A DNA stretch of 64,000 bases. Source: Afipia sp. GAS231. GTDB lineage: Bacteria > Pseudomonadota > Alphaproteobacteria > Rhizobiales > Xanthobacteraceae. The stretch is taken from assembly GCF_900103365.1 (NCBI RefSeq), contig NZ_LT629703.1, positions 1,178,001 to 1,242,000 of the forward strand, written 5' to 3'. Shown piece after piece: positions 1-9,278 of the stretch; within the stretch, counting starts at the first letter, position 1; the number at the start of each line of letters is the position of its first letter. A model generated the notes under the pieces. The model did no database searches. It worked only from the letters and a program-made list of their open reading frames with translations, and had not been told where the DNA came from. The position numbers and the translations under genes are program-made.

Positions 1-1273
1 TCTCCTGAACGAGATTGAGACCAAGCCCGGCGCCGCGGTTGCGTCCGTTCAGCCGGTAGAAAGGTTCGAACACGCGCTCGCGGTGCGGCGGCGGAATGCC
101 GGGGCCATCATCCGTGACCGAAATCCTGGCCGGACGATCCACCCTCACCGCAATCAGTCCCTTTCGGCCGCCATACTCGATCGCGTTCTGAACCAGATTG
201 GTCAGCGCCCGTTCCAGCGCGCCCTGGTCGCCGTGCACATAGACATGCTCGGCGGCGGTCTCAAACGACAGCTCGTAATTGGCGGCGATGGCCAGCGGCG
301 CAAGGTCGGCCGTCACCTTTCTCGCCATGACGACGATATCGATATCAACGAGTCCATCGCTCCCCTGATCGACGCGCTGCAGATCCAGCAGTTGATCGGC
401 CAGAGTGGACAGCCGCGCGACATCCTCGAGCACGCGCGGCGCGTGAGGTCCGAGCGGGATCGATTCAAGCCGGGTCTGAAGAATGGCGATCGGGGTCCGA
501 AGCTCGTGCGCGGCATCGACGAGGAAACGCTTGTGCCTTTCATATCCCTCATCGAGCCGGCGCAAGGCGTCGTTGACGGCCGAGACCAGCGGAACGACTT
601 CCGATGGCACGTCTTGCAGCGGCAGCCGGGCCCCCCGCCTGTCGATATCGATTTCCTCCGCTTGCGCGGCCGCGCGGCCGAGACCGGCCAGGGTCCGGCG
701 AATTACGATCGGCGTTGCGATCAGCGTTGCGAGACTCATCAGAACGATGATCGGCAGCACCACACTCAGGAACAGTGTCGAGGCCGCAAGGACGACCCGT
801 CGCCACGATACCGTACCGCCCGGGCCGGTCAGGATCTGAACGTCGCCGGCGGATGTTTCGATCCACTTCATCCGGGCGGTCGGGCGCGGCCCATCGTCGA
901 GATTCCAGCCGAGCCGGGCCTGACCGATGCCATCCAGCGCAGCGCCGATCTCCGCATATTCCCGCGGCACCCTGCCCTGTGAAACCGAATGTCCTTCACG
1001 GTCGCGGACCACGAACCAGAAATTGGGCGATTGATCCCGCCGCTTCGAGACGGCGGGCGTTTCGCGCACCGATATCCCGCCATTCGCATCGCGGACGACC
1101 GCATCACGCAGCGCGTCGATCGTGTCGTCTTCCGGCTCCAGTGTATTCAGAGTTCCGGAGCCCCACAGCACCGCGATCACGACCAGAACGAACAGCGCCA
1201 GCATCGTGGCCTGCAACACGGCCAGCCGGCGCACCAGGCGCCACCGCAGCGAACGCGGCTGCGCGTCCGTCAT
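1..1273 (-). CDS. Sensor histidine kinase, two-component system (C-terminus cut by window edge)
   Basis: Translating the minus strand from the ATG at 1273 gives 424 residues before the window ends. Two membrane segments are visible (about residues 18-38 and 160-190) with a periplasmic loop of about 120 residues between them, then a HAMP-like linker. The dimerisation helix carries DAAHELRTP with the phospho-acceptor His256. The ATP-binding domain has the N box (LTNLVQNAIEYGG), the G1 box (DDGPGIP) and the start of the G2 box (GAGLGLNLVQE) at the cut edge. The ATG overlaps the stop of the response regulator at 1270 by four bases, so the two are translationally coupled. The signal sensed is not apparent. 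The reading frame is intact; only the last residues are missing. Confidence 0.93.
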   Translation of the reverse strand, partial: MTDAQPRSLRWRLVRRLAVLQATMLALFVLVVIAVLWGSGTLNTLEPEDDTIDALRDAVVRDANGGISVRETPAVSKRRDQSPNFWFVVRDREGHSVSQGRVPREYAEIGAALDGIGQARLGWNLDDGPRPTARMKWIETSAGDVQILTGPGGTVSWRRVVLAASTLFLSVVLPIIVLMSLATLIATPIVIRRTLAGLGRAAAQAEEIDIDRRGARLPLQDVPSEVVPLVSAVNDALRRLDEGYERHKRFLVDAAHELRTPIAILQTRLESIPLGPHAPRVLEDVARLSTLADQLLDLQRVDQGSDGLVDIDIVVMARKVTADLAPLAIAANYELSFETAAEHVYVHGDQGALERALTNLVQNAIEYGGRKGLIAVRVDRPARISVTDDGPGIPPPHRERVFEPFYRLNGRNRGAGLGLNLVQE

Positions 1274-1944
1274 GTCGCGGACTTCAAGAGATAGCCGACG
1301 CCGCGAATGGCGTGGATCTCGATCCCGGCCTGCGCCTCGGACAATTTGCGGCGGAGCCGGGAAATGTGGGTATCGAGGGCGTTCGACTGGATCTCATCGT
1401 CGATACTGTAGACCGCTTCCTCCAGCGACGCGCGCGCCACGGTGCGGCCCATGCGTCGCAGCAACGTCTCCAGAACCAGAAGTTCGCGGCGCGGCAGATC
1501 GAGCGGCCGGCCGCCGACGCTGGCTTCGCGATCGCCGGCGTCGAACGACAGGCGGCCAAGCCGGATGATTTCCGACGGCAGATCGGCCGGCCGGCGCAGC
1601 ACCGCGCGCAGCCGTGCCAGCAATTCTTCGACGGCAAAAGGTTTGCCGAGATAATCATCCGCGCCGATGTTCAGCCCCGCGACGCGATCGGTCAGTTCGC
1701 CCCGCGCCGTCAGCACGATGACGGGAACACCGACCCCTGCGGTTCGCAGTTTGGGAATCAGCGTCAGCCCGTCGCCATCCGGCAGTTGGCGGTCGAGCAG
1801 GATGGCCGCGTAGGTATTGAGGGAAACGGCTTCCTCGGCATCAGCCAGCGTCGAGATATGGTCCACCACCATATCGTAGTTCTTCAAGGCGGCTGCGAGC
1901 GCTGCCGCCATCTCCGGCTCGTCTTCCACCAGCAACACGCGCAA
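1270..1944 (-). CDS. OmpR/PhoB-family response regulator
   Basis: 224 residues with a receiver domain (1-115) and a winged-helix DNA-binding domain (about 125-222). The acidic pocket EDE (7-9), phospho-acceptor Asp51 (ILLDRQLPDG), Thr79 and Lys101 (GKPF) are all in place, and the C-terminus has the usual THISRLRRKL and RGVGYLL motifs. It is the first gene of an operon with the downstream histidine kinase (ATGA overlap), so that kinase is the probable phosphate donor. The target genes are not shown by the sequence. The 275 bases upstream hold no recognised gene. Confidence 0.95.
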   Translation of the reverse strand: MRVLLVEDEPEMAAALAAALKNYDMVVDHISTLADAEEAVSLNTYAAILLDRQLPDGDGLTLIPKLRTAGVGVPVIVLTARGELTDRVAGLNIGADDYLGKPFAVEELLARLRAVLRRPADLPSEIIRLGRLSFDAGDREASVGGRPLDLPRRELLVLETLLRRMGRTVARASLEEAVYSIDDEIQSNALDTHISRLRRKLSEAQAGIEIHAIRGVGYLLKSAT

Positions 1945-2141
1945 TCCATCACCTCAACGTCAGCTTTTCCCGAACCGACGCTACTGCGCGAACATTGCGG
2001 CAGGGTTGCAGGCGGGCGTGACATTTCGCGAGATCGAACGCCCCCACGGCCTGGCTTAACATCTTCATCCCCGGCCGCCGACAGCCCATCCAACATACTG
2101 TAAAAATTGATATTTTATGGCAAAACTGTTTATTTTGACAC

Positions 2142-2203
2142 TGTAAAGATTTCGCTTGACGGCTCCCGTCTGCGCCCCTAGGGTATCTTTACGATGTAAA
2201 GAT
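2142..2203 (+). promoter_or_regulatory. Sigma-70-like promoter with palindromic operator before the 2221 gene
   Basis: TTGACG (2156-2161) and TAGGGT (2179-2184) are separated by exactly 17 bases, a plausible -35/-10 pair. Immediately downstream, at the expected start of transcription, lies a perfect 19-base palindrome ATCTTTAC-GAT-GTAAAGAT (2185-2203). A second half-site TGTAAAGAT lies at 2142-2150, upstream of the -35. This is the layout of a repressed promoter. No regulator gene of a matching family is adjacent, so the cognate protein is unknown. Confidence 0.7.
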
Positions 2204-2220
2204 TAGCCCGAGAGGCTGCC

Positions 2221-2799
2221 ATGACAATCTTCCTGATCCTTGCCCCCTACGGCGCCTACGCCATGCTGATGCTGGTGACGTCGGCGACCACGAGCCTGTT
2301 TGCGGCGGCGGCGATCTGCCTCGCGGTGATCGCGTTCGATATCGTGCGCGGGCGCTCGATCAAGATCCTCGGCGCCGGCTCGGTGATCGTGTTCACCGCG
2401 GTCGGCGGCTACCTCGCTCTGGTCGATCCCGCCTTCAGCAATTCCGCGATCAAATTCGCCGTCGATGTCGGTATCTTTCTGGTCTCGCTGGGGTCGATCG
2501 TGATGCGCGCGCCGTTCACGCTGCAATACGCCCGCGAAGTGGTCGACGCCGAAACCGCGAAGCTGCCCGGGTTCCTGCGTGCGAACTACGTCATCACCTG
2601 GGCCTGGACCGGTGCGGCGCTGTTGATGATGGTCGGCAATATTGCGTTGATCTATGTCCCCGGCCTGCCGTTGTGGTCCAGCCTGCTGGTTGCATTTGCC
2701 GCCCGCAACAGTGCGGTCTATTTCACCAGATGGTATCCGGAATATCGCAGGGTGAAGTACGGCACGCCGCCGGCCAACGCCCTGCCCGGAACCAACTGA
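2221..2799 (+). CDS. Small multi-pass membrane protein, septation-protein-like, first of a pair
   Basis: 192 residues with about five hydrophobic segments and no signal cleavage site. The body resembles the IspZ/YciB-type (intracellular septation A-like) family in hydropathy and in motifs such as the N-terminal double helix, but I am not certain of the family. It is followed 41 bases later by a second membrane protein of similar size and layout, suggesting an ancient duplication and a two-gene operon. The upstream promoter carries a strong palindromic operator at 2185-2203, so the pair is probably under specific repression. The start ATG follows GAGAGGCTGCC, a usable ribosome site. Function unknown. 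Confidence 0.8.
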   Translation: MTIFLILAPYGAYAMLMLVTSATTSLFAAAAICLAVIAFDIVRGRSIKILGAGSVIVFTAVGGYLALVDPAFSNSAIKFAVDVGIFLVSLGSIVMRAPFTLQYAREVVDAETAKLPGFLRANYVITWAWTGAALLMMVGNIALIYVPGLPLWSSLLVAFAARNSAVYFTRWYPEYRRVKYGTPPANALPGTN

Positions 2800-2840
2800 G
2801 ATCCATAAGACAGACACACCCTCCAACAGAGAGCAGGACG

Positions 2841-3392
2841 ATGAAGGACGTATTCGCCAGACTGGGCGCCGATTTTTTCTCCACCATCCTGTTCCTCGCG
2901 ATTTACCTCGCGACCGACAACGTCCTGCTCGCGACCGGCGTGGCGATCGCAGGCGCAATCGCCCAGGTGATCTATGCGCGCATCAAGGGCAAGCCGCTCG
3001 GCTACATGACCTATGCCAGTCTCGCGCTGGTGATCGTGCTCGGCAGTGCGACGCTCCTGACCCACGACCCGCGTTTCGTGCTGGCGAAACCCGCGATCGG
3101 GCATTTTGCGATCGGCGCCATCATGCTCAAGCGCGGCTGGCTGCTGCGCTACCTGCCCGCGATCGTGACCGAAACCATTCCGGAATACGTCACCGTGGCC
3201 GGCTACGCCTGGGCCGCGCTGATGTTCGTGCTCGGCGCCGGCACCATCGGCATCGCGATGACCGGCGACATGAAGCTGTGGACGTTCTATGTCACGGTCG
3301 TGCTGGTCGGCGCCAAGATCGCCGCCTTCGCCATCCAGTATGTCGCATTCCGGCTTCTCGTCGGCAGCCGGATTCGTGCCGCCCGAGCCTGA
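2841..3392 (+). CDS. Small multi-pass membrane protein, IspZ/YciB-like, second of a pair
   Basis: 183 residues with about five to six membrane segments. The N-terminus (DFFSTILFLAIYLAT, then a stretch ending GKPLGYMTYASLALV) resembles IspZ/YciB membrane proteins, whose role is described as cell-envelope or septation related. The reading frame is open further upstream to 2673, but the ATG at 2841 was chosen because it follows AGAGCAGG at good spacing and lies just after the stop of the 2221 gene. It is probably co-transcribed with that gene from the operator-controlled promoter. Exact function uncertain. Confidence 0.82.
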   Translation: MKDVFARLGADFFSTILFLAIYLATDNVLLATGVAIAGAIAQVIYARIKGKPLGYMTYASLALVIVLGSATLLTHDPRFVLAKPAIGHFAIGAIMLKRGWLLRYLPAIVTETIPEYVTVAGYAWAALMFVLGAGTIGIAMTGDMKLWTFYVTVVLVGAKIAAFAIQYVAFRLLVGSRIRAARA

Positions 3393-3504
3393 TAGCCGCG
3401 AAACAAGACGGTTGGGCATAGGCTGAGAGATAGGTTATACCGCGCCGCAAGCTTGGCGATCCCAGAACCATTCCGGTTGGCTGGGACATGTTGGGGAGAC
3501 CGAA

Positions 3505-3801
3505 ATGGCCGTGGACGGAAACTGGAATATCACGATGAGCACGCCGATGGGCGAGCGCAAGGCGACGCTCAACGTGACGAGCGCCGGCGGCACGCTGACG
3601 GGCACGCAAGGCGCCGACGGCAATTCCGGCGAAATTTTTGACGGCACCGTCGCCGGCGACGACGTCTCCTGGAAGATCTCCATCACCAACCCGATGCCGC
3701 TGACGCTCGCCTTCACCGGCAAGGTTGCCGGCGACAGCATGTCCGGCGAAATGGGCATCGGCCCGATGGGTAGCTTTCCGTTCACGGGAACGCGGGCGTA
3801 A
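3505..3801 (+). CDS. Small hypothetical protein, predicted beta-rich
   Basis: 98 residues with no signal peptide or membrane segment. The sequence is a run of short alternating strands (WNITMSTPMGERKATLNV, GTLTGTQG, GEIFDGTVAGDDVSWKISI, LTLAFTGKVAGDSMSGEMGIG), which reads as a small beta-barrel or beta-sandwich. It contains two similar halves, each with a GxVAGDxxSxxx turn (about 47-57 and 72-82), suggesting an internal repeat. A ribosome site (GGGGAGA) precedes the ATG. It stands alone between convergent and divergent genes. I recognise it only as a conserved hypothetical type in Bradyrhizobium-like genomes. Confidence 0.78.
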   Translation: MAVDGNWNITMSTPMGERKATLNVTSAGGTLTGTQGADGNSGEIFDGTVAGDDVSWKISITNPMPLTLAFTGKVAGDSMSGEMGIGPMGSFPFTGTRA

Positions 3802-3872
3802 GGAGCTCGACTGCCAACAGGATCGCGGGTGGAAGGGGCCGGCTCGCCTGTATGATCAGCCGCGGCCAAGCG

Positions 3873-5102
3873 TCACCGAGCCGGAGGTTGCGATCGCTTC
3901 ATCAGCGGACAAGCTGATTGTTCGGACGGCACCGCCGCTTCCGCCGCGGGGATGGTCGCAATCTTCTCATACAGATCCCATTCGGCCCTGCTCTCGCTCG
4001 GTCGCTTTACGCGAAAGGAATAGAAATCTCTCATGAGCCGCCCGTCGCCGCGCAGATGCGCACCGGCGGACACCGTCGCGTCTTCGACCGGGAGCGCCCG
4101 CATTGCCTTGATGACGCTATCGGTGTCCTTCGTTCCCGCCTCCTGCACCGCGCGAAGATAGTGCCGCACGGCACTGTAGGTACCCGCCTGTATCATCGAT
4201 GGCATCGCACCGTTCATTTTGGCGCCGTAGCGCGCCGACCAGGCGCGGGTTCTGTCGTCGAGATCCCAGTAAAAGGACTCGGTGATGCGAAGGCCCTGTG
4301 CATCCCGCAATCCCAGGGCCTTCACATCGTTGATCAGCATTGCGAGCGAGGCGATCGTCTGCTTCTCGTTGACGCGGAACTCGCTCGCCTGCTTCACCGA
4401 ATTCACCGCGTCGGCGCCGCCATTCAGAAGCGCGACGACCGAAGCTCCCGAGCCCTGCCCCTGGAGTAGATAGGACGAGAAATCGGACGTGCCGAGCGGA
4501 TGGCGCGACACGCCGACGACTTTGCCGCCGGCACGATCCAGCGCGCCCCGAACGCCCTGCTCGAGCGCGCGGCCTAACGCGTAGTCCACCTCGATCAGAT
4601 ACCAGTCCTTCAGGTTCTCGCGCGCAAATGCCTTGCTGGCGACGTTCGCAAGAGCATAGGTATCCCAACTCCAGACGAAGCTGTTCTGAGTGCAGGCGGC
4701 TCCGGTTAGCTGGTCGGCCCCCGCGCCGGAGAAGATGACGACCTTGTTCTTGTCGCGTGCAATGTGCTGGACCGCCAAAGCCACGGACGAAGTGATCACG
4801 TCGACGATGACGTCGACGCCCTCGTTGTCGAACCACTTCCGCGCGGTCGCCGAGCCGATATCGGGTTTGTTCTGATGGTCGGCCGCCACGATCTCGACCC
4901 GCCGGCCGCCCACGTTGCCGCCGAATTCGCCGATTGCCAGTTGCGCGGCCGCGACCGACCCCCGACCGGCGATGTCGGAATACGGACCGGACATGTCGGT
5001 CAGGACACCGATTCGAATCGTGTCATCGGCGCGAGCCGGCGCGATGAACCCCAGGACGGCGGCGCAAGCCGCCATGGTTCGAACGTGACGACGAATAGCC
5101 AT
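3873..5102 (-). CDS. Periplasmic substrate-binding protein, branched-chain-amino-acid type, without transporter genes
   Basis: 409 residues. A signal peptide covers about 1-25 (ends APARAD), followed by a type-1 periplasmic binding fold of the Peripla_BP_6 (LivJ-like) family: IRIGVLTDMSGPYSDIAGRGS at the start, AADHQNKPDIG, and the hinge region around GKVVGVSRHPLGTSDFSSYL. No ABC permease or ATPase gene is next to it. It follows the tautomerase gene by three bases and is surely in the same operon. A clear paralogue lies at 37230-38462 with the same motifs. By family it binds a small organic acid or aromatic acid, but the ligand is not shown. Confidence 0.9.
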   Translation of the reverse strand: MAIRRHVRTMAACAAVLGFIAPARADDTIRIGVLTDMSGPYSDIAGRGSVAAAQLAIGEFGGNVGGRRVEIVAADHQNKPDIGSATARKWFDNEGVDVIVDVITSSVALAVQHIARDKNKVVIFSGAGADQLTGAACTQNSFVWSWDTYALANVASKAFARENLKDWYLIEVDYALGRALEQGVRGALDRAGGKVVGVSRHPLGTSDFSSYLLQGQGSGASVVALLNGGADAVNSVKQASEFRVNEKQTIASLAMLINDVKALGLRDAQGLRITESFYWDLDDRTRAWSARYGAKMNGAMPSMIQAGTYSAVRHYLRAVQEAGTKDTDSVIKAMRALPVEDATVSAGAHLRGDGRLMRDFYSFRVKRPSESRAEWDLYEKIATIPAAEAAVPSEQSACPLMKRSQPPAR

Positions 5103-5105
5103 GGA

Positions 5106-5495
5106 TCAGCCGGCCGCCGCGGCCGTCGAATGAGGCGGCTCGGGGAGGCGCTTGCCGCCTCTGACCGTCTGCGCGGCCGGAGCCTCTATCACTGCGACCT
5201 CGATCGCGTCTTCCGGAGTTCCAGCTACTTTATGCCAGGCGGCCGAAACGCGCAGCGCCAACTCCGTCTTGAGCGCGACGGGGCGTCCGGCGCGGATGTA
5301 GCAGAGGATCAGAGCGTCCTGCGAAGGCTGGCCGGCGAGCCAGATCTGATCCTGTTCGAGCTCGTGGAAAACGACGCTGATCAGGTCGAGGTCAGACCCG
5401 ATGACTTCATGTACGGATTGCGTGATCGATTTGGCGAGCGCCGCCCGCTTCGGCTTATCGAGGCGCTGCGCCGTCTCGCAGACCATGATTGGCAT
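5106..5495 (-). CDS. Tautomerase-superfamily protein (4-oxalocrotonate tautomerase type)
   Basis: 129 residues starting MPIMVCETAQ. The frame is open further upstream (to 5666), but the ATG at 5495 is preferred: it places the family's catalytic N-terminal proline at position 2 and follows GGAGAAC. The length is about twice that of a 62-residue 4-OT, and it reads as two fused beta-alpha-beta units (about 1-62 and 63-120), as in cis-CaaD/MSAD-like members. Such enzymes catalyse keto-enol tautomerisation or related steps in aromatic and halogenated-acid breakdown. It is first in an operon with the orphan binding protein and divergent from an AraC regulator, which suggests a small catabolic unit. 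Confidence 0.82.
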   Translation of the reverse strand: MPIMVCETAQRLDKPKRAALAKSITQSVHEVIGSDLDLISVVFHELEQDQIWLAGQPSQDALILCYIRAGRPVALKTELALRVSAAWHKVAGTPEDAIEVAVIEAPAAQTVRGGKRLPEPPHSTAAAAG

Positions 5496-5551
5496 TGGTG
5501 GTTCTCCATGGGTCCTGTAAACTTCCGCCAAAAGGCGCGGAGGAAACGAGC

Positions 5552-6475
5552 ATGGCAGACTTACATCGGGACCGCGTTCGCGCAGGGGACGGTCCGTTCG
5601 CGAAGCAGACATCGAAGGTCGGGTTATTTCGGGAGGTCGGTGCACCTCTCGTCCGGCAAAAGACATTGTCCGGATCGGCCGTGACGATCGAGTGGATCGA
5701 ACGCCGAGGTACCGGCGCGGTGGATTGGCGCTACAGGCAGGATCGCGACGCTCTGTTCTATTTCGAACAGGGGATCGTAGCTTGCCGCGGCGAGCTGGAC
5801 GGCAGAGGGATCAGCCGCTCGCTGAACGGGACATCCAAACTGGCCTTCATCGAAGCCGGCAGCACGGTCGAGACCGAAGTCGAGGTCCCTGGGCGCTGCA
5901 TCTATTGGGTCGCTTTCATCGACAAGGATCGTCTTCTCGGAGCGGAAGAAAGCCTTGCGCAAAGGCGGCTCGAGTCCCGTATCGGTATCCAGAGTTCTGC
6001 GATGGCGTCGACCATGAACAGCCTGAGACCGGAACTGGTCCGGAACGACGATCTATCGACTTTGTATCTGGAATCCTGGGCGACCCAGGCCCTGGTGATC
6101 CTGCACAGGGCTCTGGACGGGACTGCGCCACGGGGACTCGATGCTCGGATCGGCAAGAGCGCCCTGTCCAAAGTGATCGATTTCATGGAGGCGAATGTCG
6201 GAGCGGACCTCACTCTGCAAGACATCGCAAGACTGGTGGACCTCAGCCCGCGGCAAATGAGACGGGCCTTCGTCGCCGCCACCGGCGCCGGGCCAAGCGA
6301 GATGTTCACGAACATCCGACTCGAACGGGCTGCGCGAGACCTGCGGCAAAGCGGAAGAAGCGTGACGGAGATATCTTTGGACTGCGGATTCAGCCAACCG
6401 CAGCATCTCGCGACCGCATTCCGCCGGAAGTTCGGACTGACGCCGACGGAGTTTCGCCGAAGTTCTCTATCGTAG
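5552..6475 (+). CDS. AraC-family transcriptional regulator
   Basis: 307 residues from the ATG at 5552, which follows GAGGAAAC. The N-terminal part (about 1-190) is a cupin-like sensor of the AraC-binding type. The C-terminal 100 residues hold the two helix-turn-helix motifs: LTLQDIARLVDLSPRQMRRAF and SVTEISLDCGFSQPQHLATAF, ending FGLTPTEFRR. It is divergent from the tautomerase/binding-protein operon with 56 bases between starts, so it probably controls that operon in response to its substrate. The longer frame starting at 5489 would overlap the divergent gene and lacks a ribosome site. Confidence 0.92.
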   Translation: MADLHRDRVRAGDGPFAKQTSKVGLFREVGAPLVRQKTLSGSAVTIEWIERRGTGAVDWRYRQDRDALFYFEQGIVACRGELDGRGISRSLNGTSKLAFIEAGSTVETEVEVPGRCIYWVAFIDKDRLLGAEESLAQRRLESRIGIQSSAMASTMNSLRPELVRNDDLSTLYLESWATQALVILHRALDGTAPRGLDARIGKSALSKVIDFMEANVGADLTLQDIARLVDLSPRQMRRAFVAATGAGPSEMFTNIRLERAARDLRQSGRSVTEISLDCGFSQPQHLATAFRRKFGLTPTEFRRSSLS

Positions 6476-6622
6476 GACCCTGCGCAGTCCTGACGGAGTG
6501 GCGCGGGCGTGAGGCGCTCCGCCGCTGCGCGTCCCGGACGCGGCGCAGCCTAAGCGATGCGTGGCATCGTCCGGTAGCGCTGCTCCGCAGAGCCGGGACC
6601 CACACTTCCTGCGCAACGTAGA

Positions 6623-6667
6623 CCCCGGATCAGCAGCGTATCATTTCATGCTGCGGAGCATCCGGGG
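6623..6667. repeat. Palindromic intergenic repeat between AraC gene and fumarase
   Basis: CCCCGGAT (6623-6630) pairs with ATCCGGGG (6660-6667), with GCAGC/GCTGC pairing inside. It lies between two convergent genes and could end transcription from both sides. This GGGGATCC-like palindrome type is common between genes in Bradyrhizobium-like genomes. Confidence 0.7.
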
Positions 6668-6673
6668 AACGCC

Positions 6674-8326
6674 TTACCCCAGGTTCAATTCCTTGAAGAA
6701 GTCGTTGCCCTTGTCGTCGATGATGATGAAGGCCGGGAAATCCTCGACCTCGATGCGCCAGATCGCTTCCATGCCGAGTTCGGGATATTCCAGCACCTCG
6801 ACCTTCTTGATGCAGTGCTCGGCGAGGTTCGCCGCCGCACCGCCGATCGAGCCGAGATAGAAGCCACCGTGCTTCTTGCAGGCCTCGCGCACAGCGACCG
6901 CACGGTTGCCCTTGGCCACCATCACCATCGATCCGCCCGCCGCCTGGAACTGGTCGACGAAGGAATCCATCCGTCCCGCGGTGGTCGGACCGAACGCGCC
7001 TGAGGCGTAGCCGTCCGGGGTCTTGGCCGGACCGGCGTAGTACACCGGATGGTTCTTGAAATAATCCGGCAGCGGCTCGCCCTTCTCCAGCCGCTCGCGC
7101 AGCTTGGCATGCGCGGAATCGCGCGCCACGATCATGGTGCCCGACATCGACACCCGGGTCTTGATCGGATGTTGGGCGAGCGTCGCCAGAATGTCCTTCA
7201 TCGGCTGGTTGAGGTCGATCTTGACCACTTCGCCGCCGAGCGACTGTTCAACCGCCGGCAGATACTGCGCCGGGTTGTGCTCGAGCTCCTCGAGATAGAC
7301 GCCGTCCTTGGTAATCTTGCCGAGCACCTGGCGGTCCGCCGAACAGGACACGCCGAGCCCGATCGGCAGCGAGGCGCCATGGCGCGGCATCCGGATCACG
7401 CGCACGTCGTGGCAGAAATACTTTCCGCCGAACTGCGCACCGACGCCGAGCGACTGCGTCATCTTGAGGATCTCCTGCTCCATCTCGAGGTCGCGGAAGG
7501 CATTGCCATCAGGCGAGCCGTGCGTCGGCAGCGCATCGAGATAGCGCGCCGATGCCAGCTTCACCGTCTTCATGCAGAGTTCGGCCGAGGTGCCACCGAT
7601 CACGATGGCCAGATGATACGGCGGGCACGCCGCGGTGCCGAGCGTCAGCACCTTCTCCTTCAGGAACGCCAGCAGGCGATCTTTCGTCAACACGGAGGGC
7701 GTGGCCTGGAACAGAAAACTCTTGTTGGCGCTTCCGCCGCCCTTGGCCATGAACATGAACTTGTAGGCGTCATCGCCCTCGGCGTAGATCTCGCACTGCG
7801 CCGGCATGTTGTTGGCGGTGTTCTTTTCCTCATACATCGTCAGCGGCGCCACCTGCGAATAGCGCAGGTTACGGCGCAGATAGGCGTCGCGCGCGCCTTC
7901 CGACAGCGCCGCCTCGTCGTCGCCATCGGTGATGACGTTGCAGCCCTTCTTGCCCATGATGATCGCGGTGCCGGTGTCTTGGCACATCGGCAACACGCCG
8001 CCGGCCGCGATGTTGGCGTTCTTCAGGAAGTCAAAGGCGACGAACTTGTCGTTGTCGCTGGCTTCCTTGTCGTCCAGGATGTTGCGCAGCTGCTTCAGAT
8101 GCCCCGGCCGCAGATAGTGATTGATGTCGCCGAAGGCAGCCTCCGAAAGCGCCCGCAGCGCCTCGCGCGACACCACCAGCATGTCCTTGCCCAGCACCTT
8201 CTCGACCTGCACGCCCTCAGTCGTGACCTTCTTGTAGGGCGTGGTGTCTGCCCCCAGCGGAAACAGCGGCGTGTGCTTGTAGGGCGGAACGGGTTTTGGA
8301 TCGGGAAAGGCGGTGGGGGCGTTCAT
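6674..8326 (-). CDS. Fumarate hydratase, class I (iron-sulfur)
   Basis: 550 residues from the ATG at 8326; an upstream extension to 8395 is less likely. This is the oxygen-sensitive [4Fe-4S] fumarase that interconverts fumarate and malate in the TCA cycle. Cys115 (PMCQDTGTA), Cys234 (GTAACPPYH) and Cys328 (GVSCSADRQ) sit exactly ten residues after the three cluster ligands of E. coli FumA (105, 224, 318). The C-terminal beta domain has the [12 protein letters not shown] and [14 protein letters not shown] motifs. Full length and intact. It stands alone, facing the AraC gene across a palindromic repeat. Confidence 0.97.
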   Translation of the reverse strand: MNAPTAFPDPKPVPPYKHTPLFPLGADTTPYKKVTTEGVQVEKVLGKDMLVVSREALRALSEAAFGDINHYLRPGHLKQLRNILDDKEASDNDKFVAFDFLKNANIAAGGVLPMCQDTGTAIIMGKKGCNVITDGDDEAALSEGARDAYLRRNLRYSQVAPLTMYEEKNTANNMPAQCEIYAEGDDAYKFMFMAKGGGSANKSFLFQATPSVLTKDRLLAFLKEKVLTLGTAACPPYHLAIVIGGTSAELCMKTVKLASARYLDALPTHGSPDGNAFRDLEMEQEILKMTQSLGVGAQFGGKYFCHDVRVIRMPRHGASLPIGLGVSCSADRQVLGKITKDGVYLEELEHNPAQYLPAVEQSLGGEVVKIDLNQPMKDILATLAQHPIKTRVSMSGTMIVARDSAHAKLRERLEKGEPLPDYFKNHPVYYAGPAKTPDGYASGAFGPTTAGRMDSFVDQFQAAGGSMVMVAKGNRAVAVREACKKHGGFYLGSIGGAAANLAEHCIKKVEVLEYPELGMEAIWRIEVEDFPAFIIIDDKGNDFFKELNLG

Positions 8327-8620
8327 GGGCGTGATCTCGGGTTGGAGCCGGCAGCGTCCGCAGGGCGCTGCGCGTAATAGACCCGTTCTAAGCACTTTTG
8401 CGACAAATGGAAGGTTTTGGCGGCCCCGCCAAAAGCTGGTCCGTCATGCCCGACGTGGGGCTGTAGGCCGCCATTACGCTGCTCGCCCTATCCCTTCCCG
8501 CCCTGCGGCATAGCCATCCAACAGCGCGCGGATCGTGCGCGGTCGCGGCTCACGTATTGACGTGTCCGCGCAGACCCTGCATGAACCTCCCCGCGCGCGT
8601 TTCAATGCTGTGGGGGTTTC

Positions 8621-9112
8621 ATGACAAAAAGACTGCGCAACCACGCCGTGTCGGGCCTGCGGACCGCCGGTCTCGCTGCCGCGCTGATGTTGCTGGCCGC
8701 ATTTTCGGCCTCGCCGGCGCGGGCCGACCGCTGTGACGATACCGCCAAGCAGCTTGCCGGCGGCATCGACGGCCTCAAGGTGGGTATCACCGCCGCCAAC
8801 TACATCTACCTGTCGCACCCAGCGGCCAAGGAGCTGTCGCTCGGCTGCCGCGGCGCGAATTTCTCGATCGAGCTCTACGCCAAGACCGACCGCAAACCCA
8901 AGCCGGAATTCTTCAATCTCGTCGCCGCCGCGGCCGCCATCATCTTTACGGTGCCGAAGGACGATACCGCGACCGGCACCGCGCGCTGCATCAAGCGGAT
9001 GGGGATTTTGCGCGGCGACAAGGTCTCGATGCGCTTTCGCCGGCTCAACATGGAATGCTCGCGCACCAAGACCGAGGCCTCGATCGTGGTGACCCGCGGC
9101 AAGGACGAGTAG
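8621..9112 (+). CDS. Exported hypothetical protein with four cysteines
   Basis: 163 residues with a signal peptide (about 1-36, cleavage near ARA-DR). The mature part has four cysteines (in DRCDD, LGCRG, ARCIK and MECSR), an even number that fits two disulfide bonds in the periplasm. No enzyme motif is visible. The ATG follows GGGGGTTTC. The next gene is 166 bases downstream, so it is probably transcribed alone. I recognise it only as a conserved hypothetical of the order. Confidence 0.8.
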   Translation: MTKRLRNHAVSGLRTAGLAAALMLLAAFSASPARADRCDDTAKQLAGGIDGLKVGITAANYIYLSHPAAKELSLGCRGANFSIELYAKTDRKPKPEFFNLVAAAAAIIFTVPKDDTATGTARCIKRMGILRGDKVSMRFRRLNMECSRTKTEASIVVTRGKDE

Positions 9113-9278
9113 TCCGCTCCCCGCCCGCTCGGGCCATCCATACACTTGTAGCGAAATCGCGCGCCTCTCGTTCACCATGGAACGGGATTGGCGGCGATGC
9201 TGCGGGATTGACCGGCCTGATTCACCACTCGTTCGTTTCAACCGGCCAGTGTCGGAAGCAACCAAAAGGATGTTTCCG

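Noticed and set aside
7049..8377. 442-residue open frame antisense to fumarase
   Set aside because: Fumarase with all cluster ligands is on the other strand; the antisense translation has no recognisable feature.
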